A stretch of DNA of 64,000 bases from Methylobacterium tardum (GCF_023546765.1 NZ_CP097484.1:3876001-3940000), one strand, 5' to 3'; shown: positions 42,242 to 51,627, counted from the first letter of the stretch. The notes: generated by a model not told the origin, from the sequence alone. Program-made: numbers and translations.

Positions 42242-42637
42242 TCAGCGGGTGCGGCGAGCGAGCCAGCCGGCCGCGAAGGCCAGCGCGCCCAGCCCGAGAA
42301 GCGTGTTGGTGCGGTTCCGGCCGATCGTGCCCATGGCGCGGCGGCCGTAGATCTCGCCGCGACGGCTGAGGTCCCGCGCGGTCTCCCGAGCCCGCTGGCG
42401 ACCGTCGCCGATCAGGCGATCGGCCCGCGTGCGCGCGACCTCGGCAAGGTGGCGCCCGTCTTCGGCGAGATCCTCTGCCCGGTCTCGAGCGCGCCCGTAG
42501 GCGTACTGCGCGCCGCCGGCAACTTGGTTCACGGCGCCGCGGACCTGCCGGGCCGGATCACCGGTGATGCCGCCGATGGCCGTCTGGGCGCGACCCTTGA
42601 GGTGACGGGACGCGCCACGGATCTGGTCGCGGTTCAT
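42242..42637 (-). CDS. CsbD-like stress protein with C-terminal membrane anchor, 131 residues
   Basis: MNRDQIRGASRHLKGRAQTA resembles the start of CsbD-family proteins (N-D-x-I-x-G-x-x-K-x-x-G). It continues through a charged helical middle (ARDRAEDLAEDGRHLAEVAR) to a hydrophobic end (NTLLGLGALAFAAGWLARRT). This is the layout of alphaproteobacterial stress proteins that combine a CsbD-like part with a DUF883-like anchor. It belongs to a run of similar genes. Confidence 0.75.
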   Translation of the reverse strand: MNRDQIRGASRHLKGRAQTAIGGITGDPARQVRGAVNQVAGGAQYAYGRARDRAEDLAEDGRHLAEVARTRADRLIGDGRQRARETARDLSRRGEIYGRRAMGTIGRNRTNTLLGLGALAFAAGWLARRTR

Positions 42638-42728
42638 GCGGAACTCCTGTCTCTGGACTGAGTGTCGAAATAAGTCGTCTGCCTCGCAGGCGTGGATGAC
42701 GCCGGACCTGCCGGCGCCATCCCGGACA

Positions 42729-42932
42729 TCAGTGCTTGCCGGTGACCTTGTCGGCGAGGTTCTTGGCGCCGTCCTTGACGTCGCCGACCGTCTTCTGCGC
42801 CTCGCCCTTCAGCTCCTGGGCCTTACCCTCGGCCACGAGCTTGTCGTTGCCGGTGGCCTTGCCGGCCGCCTGCTTGACGTTGCCGACGGCCTCGTTGGCC
42901 GTGCCCTTGATCTTGTCGGTGGTGCTGCTCAT
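42729..42932 (-). CDS. CsbD family protein, 67 residues
   Basis: MSSTTDKIKGTANEAVGNVK and AEGKAQELKGEAQKTVGDVK give the canonical two-repeat CsbD sequence (K-G-x-x-x-E-x-x-G). CsbD proteins are small, hydrophilic and induced by general-stress sigma factors. AGGAG lies upstream of the ATG. The gene is probably in the EcfG regulon of this cluster (inference). Confidence 0.92.
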   Translation of the reverse strand: MSSTTDKIKGTANEAVGNVKQAAGKATGNDKLVAEGKAQELKGEAQKTVGDVKDGAKNLADKVTGKH

Positions 42933-42980
42933 CGCGTGCTCTCCTTCAGGTGGGTTGGCCGGCCTCGCGCCGGTATGAGC

Positions 42981-43004
42981 GGCTCCCGCGCTCCTGCGGG
43001 AGCC
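42981..43004 (-). terminator. Hairpin between the membrane-protein gene and csbD-like gene
   Basis: GGCTCCCGC and GCGGGAGCC form a perfect 9-bp stem with a six-base loop, eight bases past the stop of the gene at 43013. There is no T-run, so it may be an attenuator or RNA-stability element. Confidence 0.5.
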
Positions 43005-43012
43005 GATGGGGA

Positions 43013-43936
43013 TCAGAGACGGCGGGTCTCGTAGGCACCGAGCAGGGTCGCGGGCTTCGGGGCGCCGAGGCGACCGCCGAAGAAGGCGGCGAGCGCCCCC
43101 AGGACCAGTGCCAGCGCGGCGTAGAACGCGCCCTGCGTGGCCGCCGACTTCGCCGTCACGGCCGCCGCTTCGGCCTTCTGCTTGGCCGTGGCCACCGCCT
43201 GGTCGTACTGCTTCTCGTAATCCTGCACCTGCTGGCGGGCCTGATCGACCGGGATGTTCTGCGCCTTCGCCAGGGCGTCGGCCGCGCGGGTCTCAGCCTG
43301 CTGCTTCTGGTTCGCGTCGCCGGTGAACAGCGCCTTGATGGCTGCGACCGCCGCGTCGCGGGCCGCCTGAGGATCCTGACCGGAGGCCTGCTCGCGGACC
43401 TTCTGCTCGATCCCGTCCAGCGGGTTCGAGATCTTGGACAGCGACGGGGCCGCAGCCTGCGCGGCGGTCTGCACGGTGCCGCCCACGAGGTTGCCCGCAC
43501 CGCCCAGCGCGCCAGACACCGTGCTGAGCGTGCCGCCGATCAAGCCGCTGGCCGCCGACGTCAGCAGATAGAGGACCACCAGGGTCGTCACCGCCCAGGA
43601 CACCAGACCGTGCAGAGCGGCCGCGCCCGGCAGCGGCTTGCCCGAGAGCCGGCCCGCGATGGCGCCGCCGGCCAGCGAGGCGACGATGCCGGAGGCGACG
43701 AACCAGATGCCCGCGCCCAGCGAGACGCTGGAGGCGGCCGGGTTGTCGGCGCTGTTGGTGCCCACCGAGGCCAGCCCGACGCCGACGCCGACGAGATTGA
43801 CGACGACCTGGGTCACCAGCGCGGTCACGGCGCCGGCGAAAATGGCGCCCCAGGAGACCTGGTTCAGCAGGACGGCACGCGTATCGGCGTGTGCCTCGGT
43901 GCCGAGGGGCGTTGCAACGGTCTGTATGGTGGTCAC
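43013..43936 (-). CDS. Multispan membrane protein (PhnA-like/TIGR-type stress membrane protein)
   Basis: The 307-residue protein has an N-terminal block of three to four spans (WGAIFAGAVTALVTQVVVNL, GIWFVASGIVASLAGGAIAG, HGLVSWAVTTLVVLYLLTSA). A ~130-residue Ala/Gln-rich soluble coil follows (AADALAKAQNIPVDQARQQV), then a final span (GAFYAALALVLGALAAFFGG). Proteins of this layout are annotated as PhnA-like or hypothetical in methylobacteria and rhizobia, often beside CsbD genes. A membrane stress role is inferred from context. Confidence 0.7.
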   Translation of the reverse strand: MTTIQTVATPLGTEAHADTRAVLLNQVSWGAIFAGAVTALVTQVVVNLVGVGVGLASVGTNSADNPAASSVSLGAGIWFVASGIVASLAGGAIAGRLSGKPLPGAAALHGLVSWAVTTLVVLYLLTSAASGLIGGTLSTVSGALGGAGNLVGGTVQTAAQAAAPSLSKISNPLDGIEQKVREQASGQDPQAARDAAVAAIKALFTGDANQKQQAETRAADALAKAQNIPVDQARQQVQDYEKQYDQAVATAKQKAEAAAVTAKSAATQGAFYAALALVLGALAAFFGGRLGAPKPATLLGAYETRRL

Positions 43937-43985
43937 GCTCTTACTCCGGGTCTTGGGTCGTTGAAGGTTGAGAGAAGCTGGCGGC

Positions 43986-44492
43986 TCAGTCGCGGGAGGC
44001 GCTGATGAGGAGGCCGAGGCCGAAACCGGCCAAGCCGGCGATCAACAGGGAGGCCAGCGGGTACTCAGCCACCTGATGGCTGACCTCACGGGTGCCGCGG
44101 CGCAGGTAATGGCCGCCGCGCTCATAGGCGTCCTCGGCATAGTCGTAGGCCTCGTCGGCGGCGCGGCGCACGCCGCGCTCGGCCCGGACGTAGTGATCCT
44201 CGACGGCGCCCTGTGCACGGCGAACGCGGGTCTCGACATCGTCCGATCCCAGGCGGTCATCGACGGCATCGCGAAGCTTGCCACCGAGGTCGCGGGCGGT
44301 GTCGGCGACGTGCTCGGCAGCGCCGCGGATCGTGTCCTTCGCCTGACCGTAAACCCCCTCGGCTTGGCCCGCTGCCTCGCGAGCGCGGCCCTCAAGGGAG
44401 TCCCGCTTCGAGCCGGTCAGGTCGCCGACGGCGCCCTGCACTTTGCCGCCAAGCTCCCGGGCTGCGCCCGTGATTCGATCCGTGTCGACCAT
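43986..44492 (-). CDS. CsbD-family protein with C-terminal membrane anchor, 168 residues
   Basis: MVDTDRITGAARELGGKVQG and AVGDLTGSKRDSLEGRAREA contain the CsbD repeats. A long charged helix follows, then a C-terminal hydrophobic segment (EYPLASLLIAGLAGFGLGLL). The anchor resembles the DUF883/ElaB type. AGGAG lies upstream of the ATG. It is the third CsbD-like gene in the cluster. Confidence 0.85.
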   Translation of the reverse strand: MVDTDRITGAARELGGKVQGAVGDLTGSKRDSLEGRAREAAGQAEGVYGQAKDTIRGAAEHVADTARDLGGKLRDAVDDRLGSDDVETRVRRAQGAVEDHYVRAERGVRRAADEAYDYAEDAYERGGHYLRRGTREVSHQVAEYPLASLLIAGLAGFGLGLLISASRD

Positions 44493-44559
44493 GTCGTTCT
44501 CCTCTCTGGTGGTGTTCGGTTGGGCGGCGCCCTGCCAAGGGGCGCCGGATGGCTTCGCC

Positions 44560-44748
44560 CTAGCGTTGATCCGAGCCGGTGGGCTTGGATCGTCCGGGCG
44601 CGGCTCCGTCTGCGTCGGCCTTGCGAACGCCGCGCTTCTTGCGCCGACCCTCGGCTTCGACCCGGCTCTCGCCGGTCAGCTTGCCAATGGCTTCCGTGAC
44701 GGACGCCTTGAGGTGATCGGCGGAAGTCGAATTCCTGTCTTCCGTCAT
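44560..44748 (-). CDS. CsbD-like small protein, 62 residues
   Basis: HLKASVTEAIGKLTGESRVE and AEGRRKKRGVRKADADG have the CsbD-type I-G-K-x-x-G-x-x-x-x-E-A-E-G motif and a basic tail. Its ATG overlaps the stop of the PAS-LuxR gene (44745-44748), so it is translated from that regulator's mRNA, behind the sigma-EcfG promoter. Confidence 0.75.
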   Translation of the reverse strand: MTEDRNSTSADHLKASVTEAIGKLTGESRVEAEGRRKKRGVRKADADGAAPGRSKPTGSDQR

Positions 44749-46316
44749 GGGCGCTTCGTCGTCCGCGAGACTACCGGGGCTCGACCGGAAGATGTGCGCC
44801 CACCCGTGTCGATCAATGATGCAGATGTACCGGTAGAGTGATCTTCATCTGCCGGTATGCTCAGCGGAAAACCGTTCTCTCGTCCCCAGACGACCGCCTC
44901 GCTGCGCTTGTGGATCCCGAGCTTGCGGTACAGCGCAGCGCCGTGATTGCGGACGGTGTTGCGCGACAGGCTGAGCTTTCGGGCGATCGCGTCGTCGCCG
45001 AGCCCGGAACAGATCAGGTTCAGGATCTGGCGTTCCCGCACCGTGAGATTGGGAGCCGAGCCATCCGCGCCTTCGCGGTCGGGCCGGCGCAGGTTGGCCA
45101 GCTTCTCGATCAGCCCCCGGCTGAACCACGAGGTATCGGCCATCACGGTCTCGATCGCGTCGAACAGTTCGCGCTCGGAGTGCTTGCGCTCCGTGATGTC
45201 TTGGACGACCAGGAGCACAAATCCGGCCTCGTTGATGGCGATACGCTCGGCGGAGACGAGACAGTCGAGATTGGCACCGCTCTCGTGCTTCAGGCACACC
45301 TCGGCGCCGCGCACGGAGCCGTGCCGATCCAGCGACGCCTCAACCTGTAAGCGCTGGGCCTCGCTCACCCACAGTCCGGCCTCGGTCAGGCTGCGGCCGA
45401 CGATCCGGTCCTCGCCCAGGCCGAAGACGCGCCCGAAGGCTTCGTTGACGCCGGTGACCAGGAAATCCTCGGCGCGCGCCAGGACCGTGGGTACGGGGGT
45501 CAGCCGGAATGCCTTGGCGAAGCGCTCTTCGCTCTGCCGCAGGGCCGTCTCGGCCTTCCGGCGCAGATCGAGATCCGCGAAGGTGAACAGCATGCAGGGC
45601 TCGTCGCCCATTTCGATCGGCTGGCCCGCCACGATGACGAAGCGCGAGCCGCCGTCGGGCAGATCCAGGCAGGCCTCCATCTGCGGGATGGTGGCGCCCT
45701 CGTTCAGGCGCGCGACGGCGAGGTCCCGGTTCCGCGAGCCTGCCAGCACGTCGACCTCGTAGACGCTGCGGCCGATCACGGCGTCGCGGGTGTGGCCGGT
45801 CATCTCGAGGAAGCCGTGATTGACCTTGACGTGCCGCAGGTCTGACAAGCGCGTGATCACCGCGGGCGCCGGATTGGCGTTGAAGGCCGCCTCGAAGCGC
45901 GCCTCGGCCTCGAACTGGTCGGACACGTCCTTCAGGATCAGCGCCAGGCAGCTCGGATTGCCGTCGCGGTCGGTGGCCACGAGGCTGCGCAGCGAATGGA
46001 CGAAGTCCATGTCGGGCTTGTCCGCGCGTTTCACCTCGACGATCACATCGTGGAAGCGCTCTCCCGCGACCACGCGCTCGATCGGGTAATGGTTCGGCGT
46101 GAGATTGTTGCGGTAGCGCAGGGCGAAGCGCTGCCGGTACGCGTCGACGGTCGATCCGAGTTCATTGAGGCTCTGGGCGCCGTGCATCGCGAGCGCGGCC
46201 TCGTTGGCGTACGCGATGGTCTGGTCGGGCTCGACCAGGATCACGCCTTCGCTGAGGCCGGCGATGATCTGCCGGAGTTCATGCCTGTCGACGCCAACCG
46301 TCACGGCTCGTTTCAC
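44745..46316 (-). CDS. PAS-domain LuxR-family transcriptional regulator
   Basis: The 523-residue protein has three to four consecutive PAS domains. Residues ~15-120 are the first (IIAGLSEGVILVEPDQTIAY), ~135-250 the second (VITRLSDLRHVKVNHGFLEM) and ~265-380 the third (TVLARAEDFLVTGVNEAFGR, with a PAC-like VVQDITERKHSER). A C-terminal LuxR HTH follows (LTVRERQILNLICSGLGDDA, LSLSRNTVRNHGAALYRKLG). No ligand Cys of the LOV type was noticed. The gene has a perfect sigma-EcfG promoter at 46356-46380, so it is itself a general-stress gene and probably a secondary regulator of this cluster. Confidence 0.88.
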   Translation of the reverse strand: MKRAVTVGVDRHELRQIIAGLSEGVILVEPDQTIAYANEAALAMHGAQSLNELGSTVDAYRQRFALRYRNNLTPNHYPIERVVAGERFHDVIVEVKRADKPDMDFVHSLRSLVATDRDGNPSCLALILKDVSDQFEAEARFEAAFNANPAPAVITRLSDLRHVKVNHGFLEMTGHTRDAVIGRSVYEVDVLAGSRNRDLAVARLNEGATIPQMEACLDLPDGGSRFVIVAGQPIEMGDEPCMLFTFADLDLRRKAETALRQSEERFAKAFRLTPVPTVLARAEDFLVTGVNEAFGRVFGLGEDRIVGRSLTEAGLWVSEAQRLQVEASLDRHGSVRGAEVCLKHESGANLDCLVSAERIAINEAGFVLLVVQDITERKHSERELFDAIETVMADTSWFSRGLIEKLANLRRPDREGADGSAPNLTVRERQILNLICSGLGDDAIARKLSLSRNTVRNHGAALYRKLGIHKRSEAVVWGRENGFPLSIPADEDHSTGTSASLIDTGGRTSSGRAPVVSRTTKRP

Positions 46317-46355
46317 CCGTCATGTCTGCCACTGCCCAGTCGGCAGCGGGGCACA

Positions 46356-46380
46356 AACGGGTTGCGCGCAAGCCGGTTCC
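46356..46380 (-). promoter_or_regulatory. Sigma-EcfG (general stress) promoter
   Basis: On the reverse strand GGAAC, 16 bases, then CGTT: an exact match to the GGAAC-N16/17-CGTT consensus of alphaproteobacterial EcfG sigma factors. The -10 ends 39 bases before the ATG of the PAS-LuxR gene at 46316, a normal leader length. Confidence 0.85.
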
Positions 46381-46507
46381 GTCACCCATGTTATTTTCCT
46401 GGTATACACGCATCATTGACGTGGACGATTTCAGTTAGGGATAAATAAGCGGCCCTCATGCGGGCCTCATCACCCGCCGACCAGGCGACCTCTCACAATC
46501 GAGACGA

Positions 46508-47191
46508 GTGCTCCCCGTGCAGCCCGCCGCCGAACAGCGGGAACCGGCCGATGCGTCCGGCTCCGTGATTTCCCAACTGCCTGCCCAGCTCGGCGACCGG
46601 CTGCGGCAATACTATTCAGAAGTTGTAGAGATCGATCCAGGCTCTCGCCTGAGTGGGGTCTTGGAACGCCTCTCGGCAGCGCTCGACGCCGCGGAGTCCG
46701 ACCGGCAGGTTCCGGGCGCCTTCAAGGACGACCTGCTCGGCATGGTGCCGTGCCTGCGCCGGTATGCCATGTCGCTGGCCTACGACAGCAGCGAGGCCGA
46801 CGACCTCGTGCAGCTCACCCTGCTCAAGGCCTGGGAGCATCGCGAGCGGTTCCAGGCGGGCACCAGCCTCGTTGCCTGGCTGTTCACGATCCTCCGCAAC
46901 GGCTTCATCAACGGGCGGCGCAAGCGTCGGTACGAGGTGCCGGATCCCAACGGCCTTCATGCCGCCGCCTTGACGGAGCCGGCCGGACAGGATCACGCGC
47001 TGCGCCTGCAGGAGGTGCAGGCCGCCCTCGACGGCCTCGAGCCGCCGCATCGCGAGGCGTTGATGCTGGTCGCGATTGAGGGCCTACCCTACGAGGCCGC
47101 CGCGGCCGTGCTCGGCTGCCCGCCTGGCACCGTCAAGAGTCGCGTGAGCCGGGCGCGCGATCGGCTGACCCGCGCACTGGGCGAGGTCTGA
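46508..47191 (+). CDS. EcfG-type ECF sigma factor with N-terminal NepR-like segment
   Basis: The 227-residue protein has two parts. Residues ~25-58, LPAQLGDRLRQYYSEVVEID then PGSRLSGVLERLSAAL, match the pattern of NepR anti-sigma factors (LG-x-x-LR-x-x-Y-x-x-VV ... P-x-R-x-x-x-LL-x-x-L). From ~72 on is an ECF sigma: region 2 LVQLTLLKAWEHRERFQAGT then AWLFTILRNGFINGRRKRRY, and region 4 EALMLVAIEGLPYEAAAAVL then PPGTVKSRVSRARDRL, most like EcfG. A single polypeptide carrying anti-sigma-like and sigma segments suggests self-inhibition or a PhyR-binding decoy. It is divergent from the PAS-LuxR gene. ECF identity is secure; the NepR assignment is by pattern. Confidence 0.8.
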   Translation: MLPVQPAAEQREPADASGSVISQLPAQLGDRLRQYYSEVVEIDPGSRLSGVLERLSAALDAAESDRQVPGAFKDDLLGMVPCLRRYAMSLAYDSSEADDLVQLTLLKAWEHRERFQAGTSLVAWLFTILRNGFINGRRKRRYEVPDPNGLHAAALTEPAGQDHALRLQEVQAALDGLEPPHREALMLVAIEGLPYEAAAAVLGCPPGTVKSRVSRARDRLTRALGEV

Positions 47192-47446
47192 CCCAAAAGG
47201 CCCCGCGCGGCGAGGCCGGCGGGGCTGAAGGAAGAGGGCGCTCGGTGCGTTACGCCGAGCACCTCCCGGAAGTCTAACAAAGCCGCGCGCCATGAAAAGC
47301 GCCGACGATGACAAATTTTCGCGGCTATTACGTCAGCGTATTTGCGCTCGCGCTGTCTACTTCCGGAATCGATCCCGAGTAGTTTGCGCAATGCGATAGC
47401 CGACACGAGCACATCTGCCCGTGCCGATTATTCGCCAGCGCCCGGC
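47192..47446. other. Intergenic region between convergent genes
   Basis: A hairpin GCCCCGC...GCGGGGC at about 47202-47227 follows the sigma gene and could end transcription. Nothing else was recognised. Confidence 0.5.
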
Positions 47447-47812
47447 TCAGGACTGCGTCTTGAGGTAGGCAATCACGTCGTTGATCTTCTTGTCGTCGGG
47501 GTAGCCCTGGAAGATCATCTTGTTGCCCGGCACCTTCGCCTTCGGGTTCTTCAGCCACTCGTGGAGCGTGGCCTCGTCCCAGGTCAGGCCGGAATTCTTC
47601 AGCGCGGCGGAGTAGTTGTAACCCTCATAGGTGCCCGCCTTGCGGCCGACGACGCCCTTCAGGTCCGGACCCACGCCGTTCTTCTGGAAGTTGTGGCACG
47701 CCTTGCACGGGGCGAACGCCTTCTCGCCGGCGGCCGCGTCGCCGGCCTCCTGGGCCTGAGCCGAAAGCGGGATCAGGGCGGCAAGGACGGCGCCGAGAAC
47801 GAATGAACGCAT
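47447..47812 (-). CDS. Class I cytochrome c (c2-like)
   Basis: The 121-residue protein has signal peptide MRSFVLGAVLAALIPLSAQA, then the haem motif CKACH (residues 36-40). VGPDLKGVVGRKAGTYEGYN and the axial Met region NKMIFQGYPDDKKINDVIAY follow. It is a soluble periplasmic electron carrier of mitochondrial-type c2/c550 class. AGGAAG before the ATG at 47812 sets the start. It stands alone, convergent with the sigma factor gene. Confidence 0.92.
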   Translation of the reverse strand: MRSFVLGAVLAALIPLSAQAQEAGDAAAGEKAFAPCKACHNFQKNGVGPDLKGVVGRKAGTYEGYNYSAALKNSGLTWDEATLHEWLKNPKAKVPGNKMIFQGYPDDKKINDVIAYLKTQS

Positions 47813-48015
47813 GAACTTCCTCTTGAGCCAAGCGGGTTCGATCGCGATGAGAACCCTGGCGTTGCGAGAGGTAGACGTCCGTTGTTCCGGCTTAATCCGG
47901 CCCGCCGCCGGCGCGACGGCCTTTTTTCGCGCGGAGCCCGGCGGGACCGGCAGAAGCGAAGCGACGAGCACGCTTCGCGCTTCGCCGAAGCGCATCCGAG
48001 AGGCCTCAAGGAATC

Positions 48016-48858
48016 CTAACGCGCCAAGAACGCGGGCACGCGGATCAGGGCGTCCTCGCGCGCGGCCGGATCGGTGCCGACATGTGCCACCCCGTCGCCG
48101 GCCACCGTATGGGCCAAGCCCCGCCGCTCGCGGATCGGCAGGGCCGGATGATCGAAGTCGTGGTAGGCGCCGGGATACACCGTGATCGCGACCGGCTCGC
48201 CGCGGGCTTGGGCGGCCGCGGCAAGACTCTGACAGGCGGCGGCGCCCGTCCAGTCATCCGCACCGCCCACCAGGATCTGCAGCGGGACGCGATCGTGCCA
48301 GCTGCGCTCGGCCAGTGCGCGACATCCAGGATAGAACGCCACAGCCCGGGCGAACGACGGCCGACCGTCGGAGACACGTGCACCGGCGGCATAGAGCACG
48401 GTCGACCCTCCGTTCGACCACCCGAGCAGCGAAACGGCCGTGGGCTTCACGTCGGGCCGAGCCTGCAGATAGGCCTTGGCTGCCTCGGCATCCGCGGCGC
48501 GCTCGCGGCCCGGCCGGATCGCCCGACCGGTCGTGCTGCACTGGGAGCCGAGCCCCCGTGACCCGAAGCTGTCGGGGAAGAGGACGAGAAATCCCTGTGC
48601 GGCGAGACGTTCGCCCCAATCGGCGTGCCGGGCGTTGAGGGCACCGCTGTGATCGTAGAGCCCGCCGCAGCCATGCAGGGCGACGACAGCGGGGAATGGG
48701 CCCGTGCCGCCGGGCCGGTACTGGATGCCGTGCAGCTCCACGCCCTGCGGCCCAGGAAATGTGACGTCGGTGGCCTGCGCCCAGGCGCTGCTGGGCAGCA
48801 GCGCCCACACCCCAAGGTAGCTGGCCCAACGACGCAACAGGCTCGTCGCCGCTCTCAT
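48016..48858 (-). CDS. Exported dienelactone hydrolase-family protein
   Basis: The 280-residue protein begins MRAATSLLRRWASYLGVWAL, with a signal peptide ending WAQ. The alpha/beta-hydrolase fold shows the oxyanion segment VVALHGCGGLYDHSG, nucleophile LLGWSNGGST, acid VGGADDWTG and catalytic His in YPGAYHDFDHP. The nucleophile is Ser instead of the Cys of classical dienelactone hydrolases, as in many DLH-like esterases. The start 48858 is chosen for the signal peptide; upstream in-frame sequence looks non-coding. The substrate is unknown. Confidence 0.85.
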   Translation of the reverse strand: MRAATSLLRRWASYLGVWALLPSSAWAQATDVTFPGPQGVELHGIQYRPGGTGPFPAVVALHGCGGLYDHSGALNARHADWGERLAAQGFLVLFPDSFGSRGLGSQCSTTGRAIRPGRERAADAEAAKAYLQARPDVKPTAVSLLGWSNGGSTVLYAAGARVSDGRPSFARAVAFYPGCRALAERSWHDRVPLQILVGGADDWTGAAACQSLAAAAQARGEPVAITVYPGAYHDFDHPALPIRERRGLAHTVAGDGVAHVGTDPAAREDALIRVPAFLAR

Positions 48859-49306
48859 GGTCGCCCTGCCCCTCTCTTCGCCCGAGACCAGAGCCCCACC
48901 GGTCCCGGACATGACCTTCAGGCCGGCAACCGGCAGTCCATACGCCCGCGGCTTCCTTGCGGAGCATCTGGTCTCCCGGATCGCAGGAGACGGCAAGCCT
49001 TGTCGAGGGTCGGCTTCGCAATCGATCTGGGGCATGGCCTGCCTCCGGCCGCCACATCGCTCAAGCCCTGACCTGCGCAAGTCAGCCGCGTCCGTCTCGA
49101 CAAGCGCACCGCCAGATGCCGCGCGCTCACGGGTGTGACGGATTATCCGATGCCGGAGAAAGTCGAACACGACATCCGAGAAGCGCAGCGCGCGGGGAAC
49201 GACCGCGCCCGGGGCCGCTTCGCAAAGGGGCAGCGTGGCCCCGCCGCGGAAGCGGCATCGAGCACACTTCCGGTATGCCGTTGTCGGATTTGCAGAAATG
49301 CGCCGG
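48859..49306. other. Long non-coding stretch before tRNA-Glu
   Basis: Open frames here are shadows without start signals. A frame around 49135-49260 contains RARGRFAKGQRG, faintly like a DUF5681 start, but it runs into the tRNA and is not called. No repeats were noticed. Confidence 0.4.
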
Positions 49307-49382
49307 TGGCGCTCCCAAGGGGAATCGAACCCCTGTTTTCGCCGTGAGAGGGCGACGTCCTAGACCGCTAGACGATGGGAGC
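49307..49382 (-). tRNA. tRNA-Glu (anticodon CUC)
   Basis: The 76-base gene has acceptor GCTCCCA/TGGGAGC, discriminator G and encoded CCA. The anticodon stem-loop is TCGCC-CTCTCAC-GGCGA (anticodon CUC) and the T-arm is AGGGGTTCGATTCCCCT. It is convergent with the upstream region and divergent from the pseudouridine synthase gene. Confidence 0.95.
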
Positions 49383-49483
49383 TTTCCGGCGGCGCGGGGG
49401 TGCTATAGCCACGACCCGCCGAGGGAGCAAGAGCCTTCCTCAGGAAATCCGCGTCGGCGGATCGAATCGGGTGCGGACGGATC

Positions 49484-50488
<1,005 letters not shown>

Positions 50489-50520
50489 CCGGAGCCGAGC
50501 AACGTGCGAAAGGTCACCCC

Positions 50521-50547
50521 GTACCGCGTCACTTCGTGACATGGTAC
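50521..50547. repeat. Inverted repeat between rluD-like gene and rpoH
   Basis: GTACC-GC-GTCAC-TTC-GTGAC-AT-GGTAC: two 5-bp stems separated by a 2x2 mismatch. It lies 32 bases after the rluD-like stop and ~180 bases before rpoH, so it is a terminator without T-run or an operator. Confidence 0.5.
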
Positions 50548-50724
50548 GACCTATTCGGCCGATGGCGCGTTGATGACGACGTGAGTGTCTTCAACCGCGA
50601 CCGGCTCCCCGGCAGCCCGTATGAGATGGGTGGCCGGCAGGGTCGGCTCAAGAGCGGCCCGAGTGGACGGCACTGTTGCCCGTCGCGTCCGCCCTCAAGG
50701 GGGACATAGGTTCAGGAGAATGCC

Positions 50725-51618
50725 ATGGCCGGTACGCTACCCGTGCTCGCCAACGAAGGTGGCCTGTCGCGCTACCTCGATGAGATCCGCAAGTTCCCGA
50801 TGCTGGAGCCGACGGAGGAGTTCACGCTGGCGAAGAGCTGGCGCGATGCCGGCGACCGTGAGGCTGCGCACAGGCTCGTGACCTCGCATCTGCGTCTCGT
50901 CGCGAAGATCGCCATGGGCTATCGCGGCTACGGGCTGCCGATCGGCGAGGTGGTGTCCGAGGGGAATGTCGGCCTCATGCAGGCCGTCAAGCGCTTCGAC
51001 CCCGACAAGGGCTTCCGTCTGGCCACCTACGCCATGTGGTGGATCAAGGCGGCGATCCAGGAATACATCCTTCGGTCCTGGTCGCTCGTGAAGATGGGCA
51101 CCACGGCGAACCAGAAGAAGCTGTTCTTCAACCTGCGCAAGGCGAAGGGCAAGATTTCGGCGCTGGACGAGGGCGACCTCAAGCCCGACCAAGTGAAGCA
51201 GATCGCCACCCGCCTCGGCGTGCCCGAGCAGGACGTGATCGACATGAACCGGCGCCTGTCCGGTGACACGTCGCTCAACGCACCCCTGCGCGAGGAGGGC
51301 GAGGGCGAGTGGCAGGACTGGCTCGCCGACAACGCGCCCAGCCAGGAGACTGTCCTGGCTCGTGAGCAGGAGGGGCAGAACCGCCTCTCGGCTCTGCGCG
51401 ATGCGCTCGGCGTCCTTAACCCGCGCGAGCGCCGCATCTTCGAGGCCCGGCGTCTCGCCGAGGACCCGATCACCCTGGAGGATCTCTCGGGCGAGTTCGG
51501 CGTGTCGCGCGAGCGGGTCCGGCAGATCGAGGTGCGCGCCTTCGAGAAGGTTCAGGAGGCGGTCAAGCGCAACATCGCCAGCCGCGAAGCGCCCCGGGCC
51601 GGCATCGAGGCCCACTGA
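50725..51618 (+). CDS. rpoH: RNA polymerase heat-shock sigma factor RpoH
   Basis: The 297-residue sigma-32 shows region 1.2/2.1 GGLSRYLDEIRKFPMLEPTE, region 2 VTSHLRLVAKIAMGYRGYGL and RLATYAMWWIKAAIQEYILR, the RpoH box QKKLFFNLRKAK, and region 4 ITLEDLSGEFGVSRERVRQI. Consensus length and all regions are intact. Agrees with alphaproteobacterial RpoH, which are often duplicated. AGGAG lies upstream. It directs transcription of chaperones and proteases. A GC-rich hairpin follows the stop. Confidence 0.96.
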   Translation: MAGTLPVLANEGGLSRYLDEIRKFPMLEPTEEFTLAKSWRDAGDREAAHRLVTSHLRLVAKIAMGYRGYGLPIGEVVSEGNVGLMQAVKRFDPDKGFRLATYAMWWIKAAIQEYILRSWSLVKMGTTANQKKLFFNLRKAKGKISALDEGDLKPDQVKQIATRLGVPEQDVIDMNRRLSGDTSLNAPLREEGEGEWQDWLADNAPSQETVLAREQEGQNRLSALRDALGVLNPRERRIFEARRLAEDPITLEDLSGEFGVSRERVRQIEVRAFEKVQEAVKRNIASREAPRAGIEAH

Positions 51619-51627
51619 CCGACCGGC

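Noticed and set aside
49135..49347. 70-residue frame with RFAKGQRG resembling DUF5681
   Set aside because: Resemblance is eight residues only and the frame overlaps the tRNA-Glu gene.
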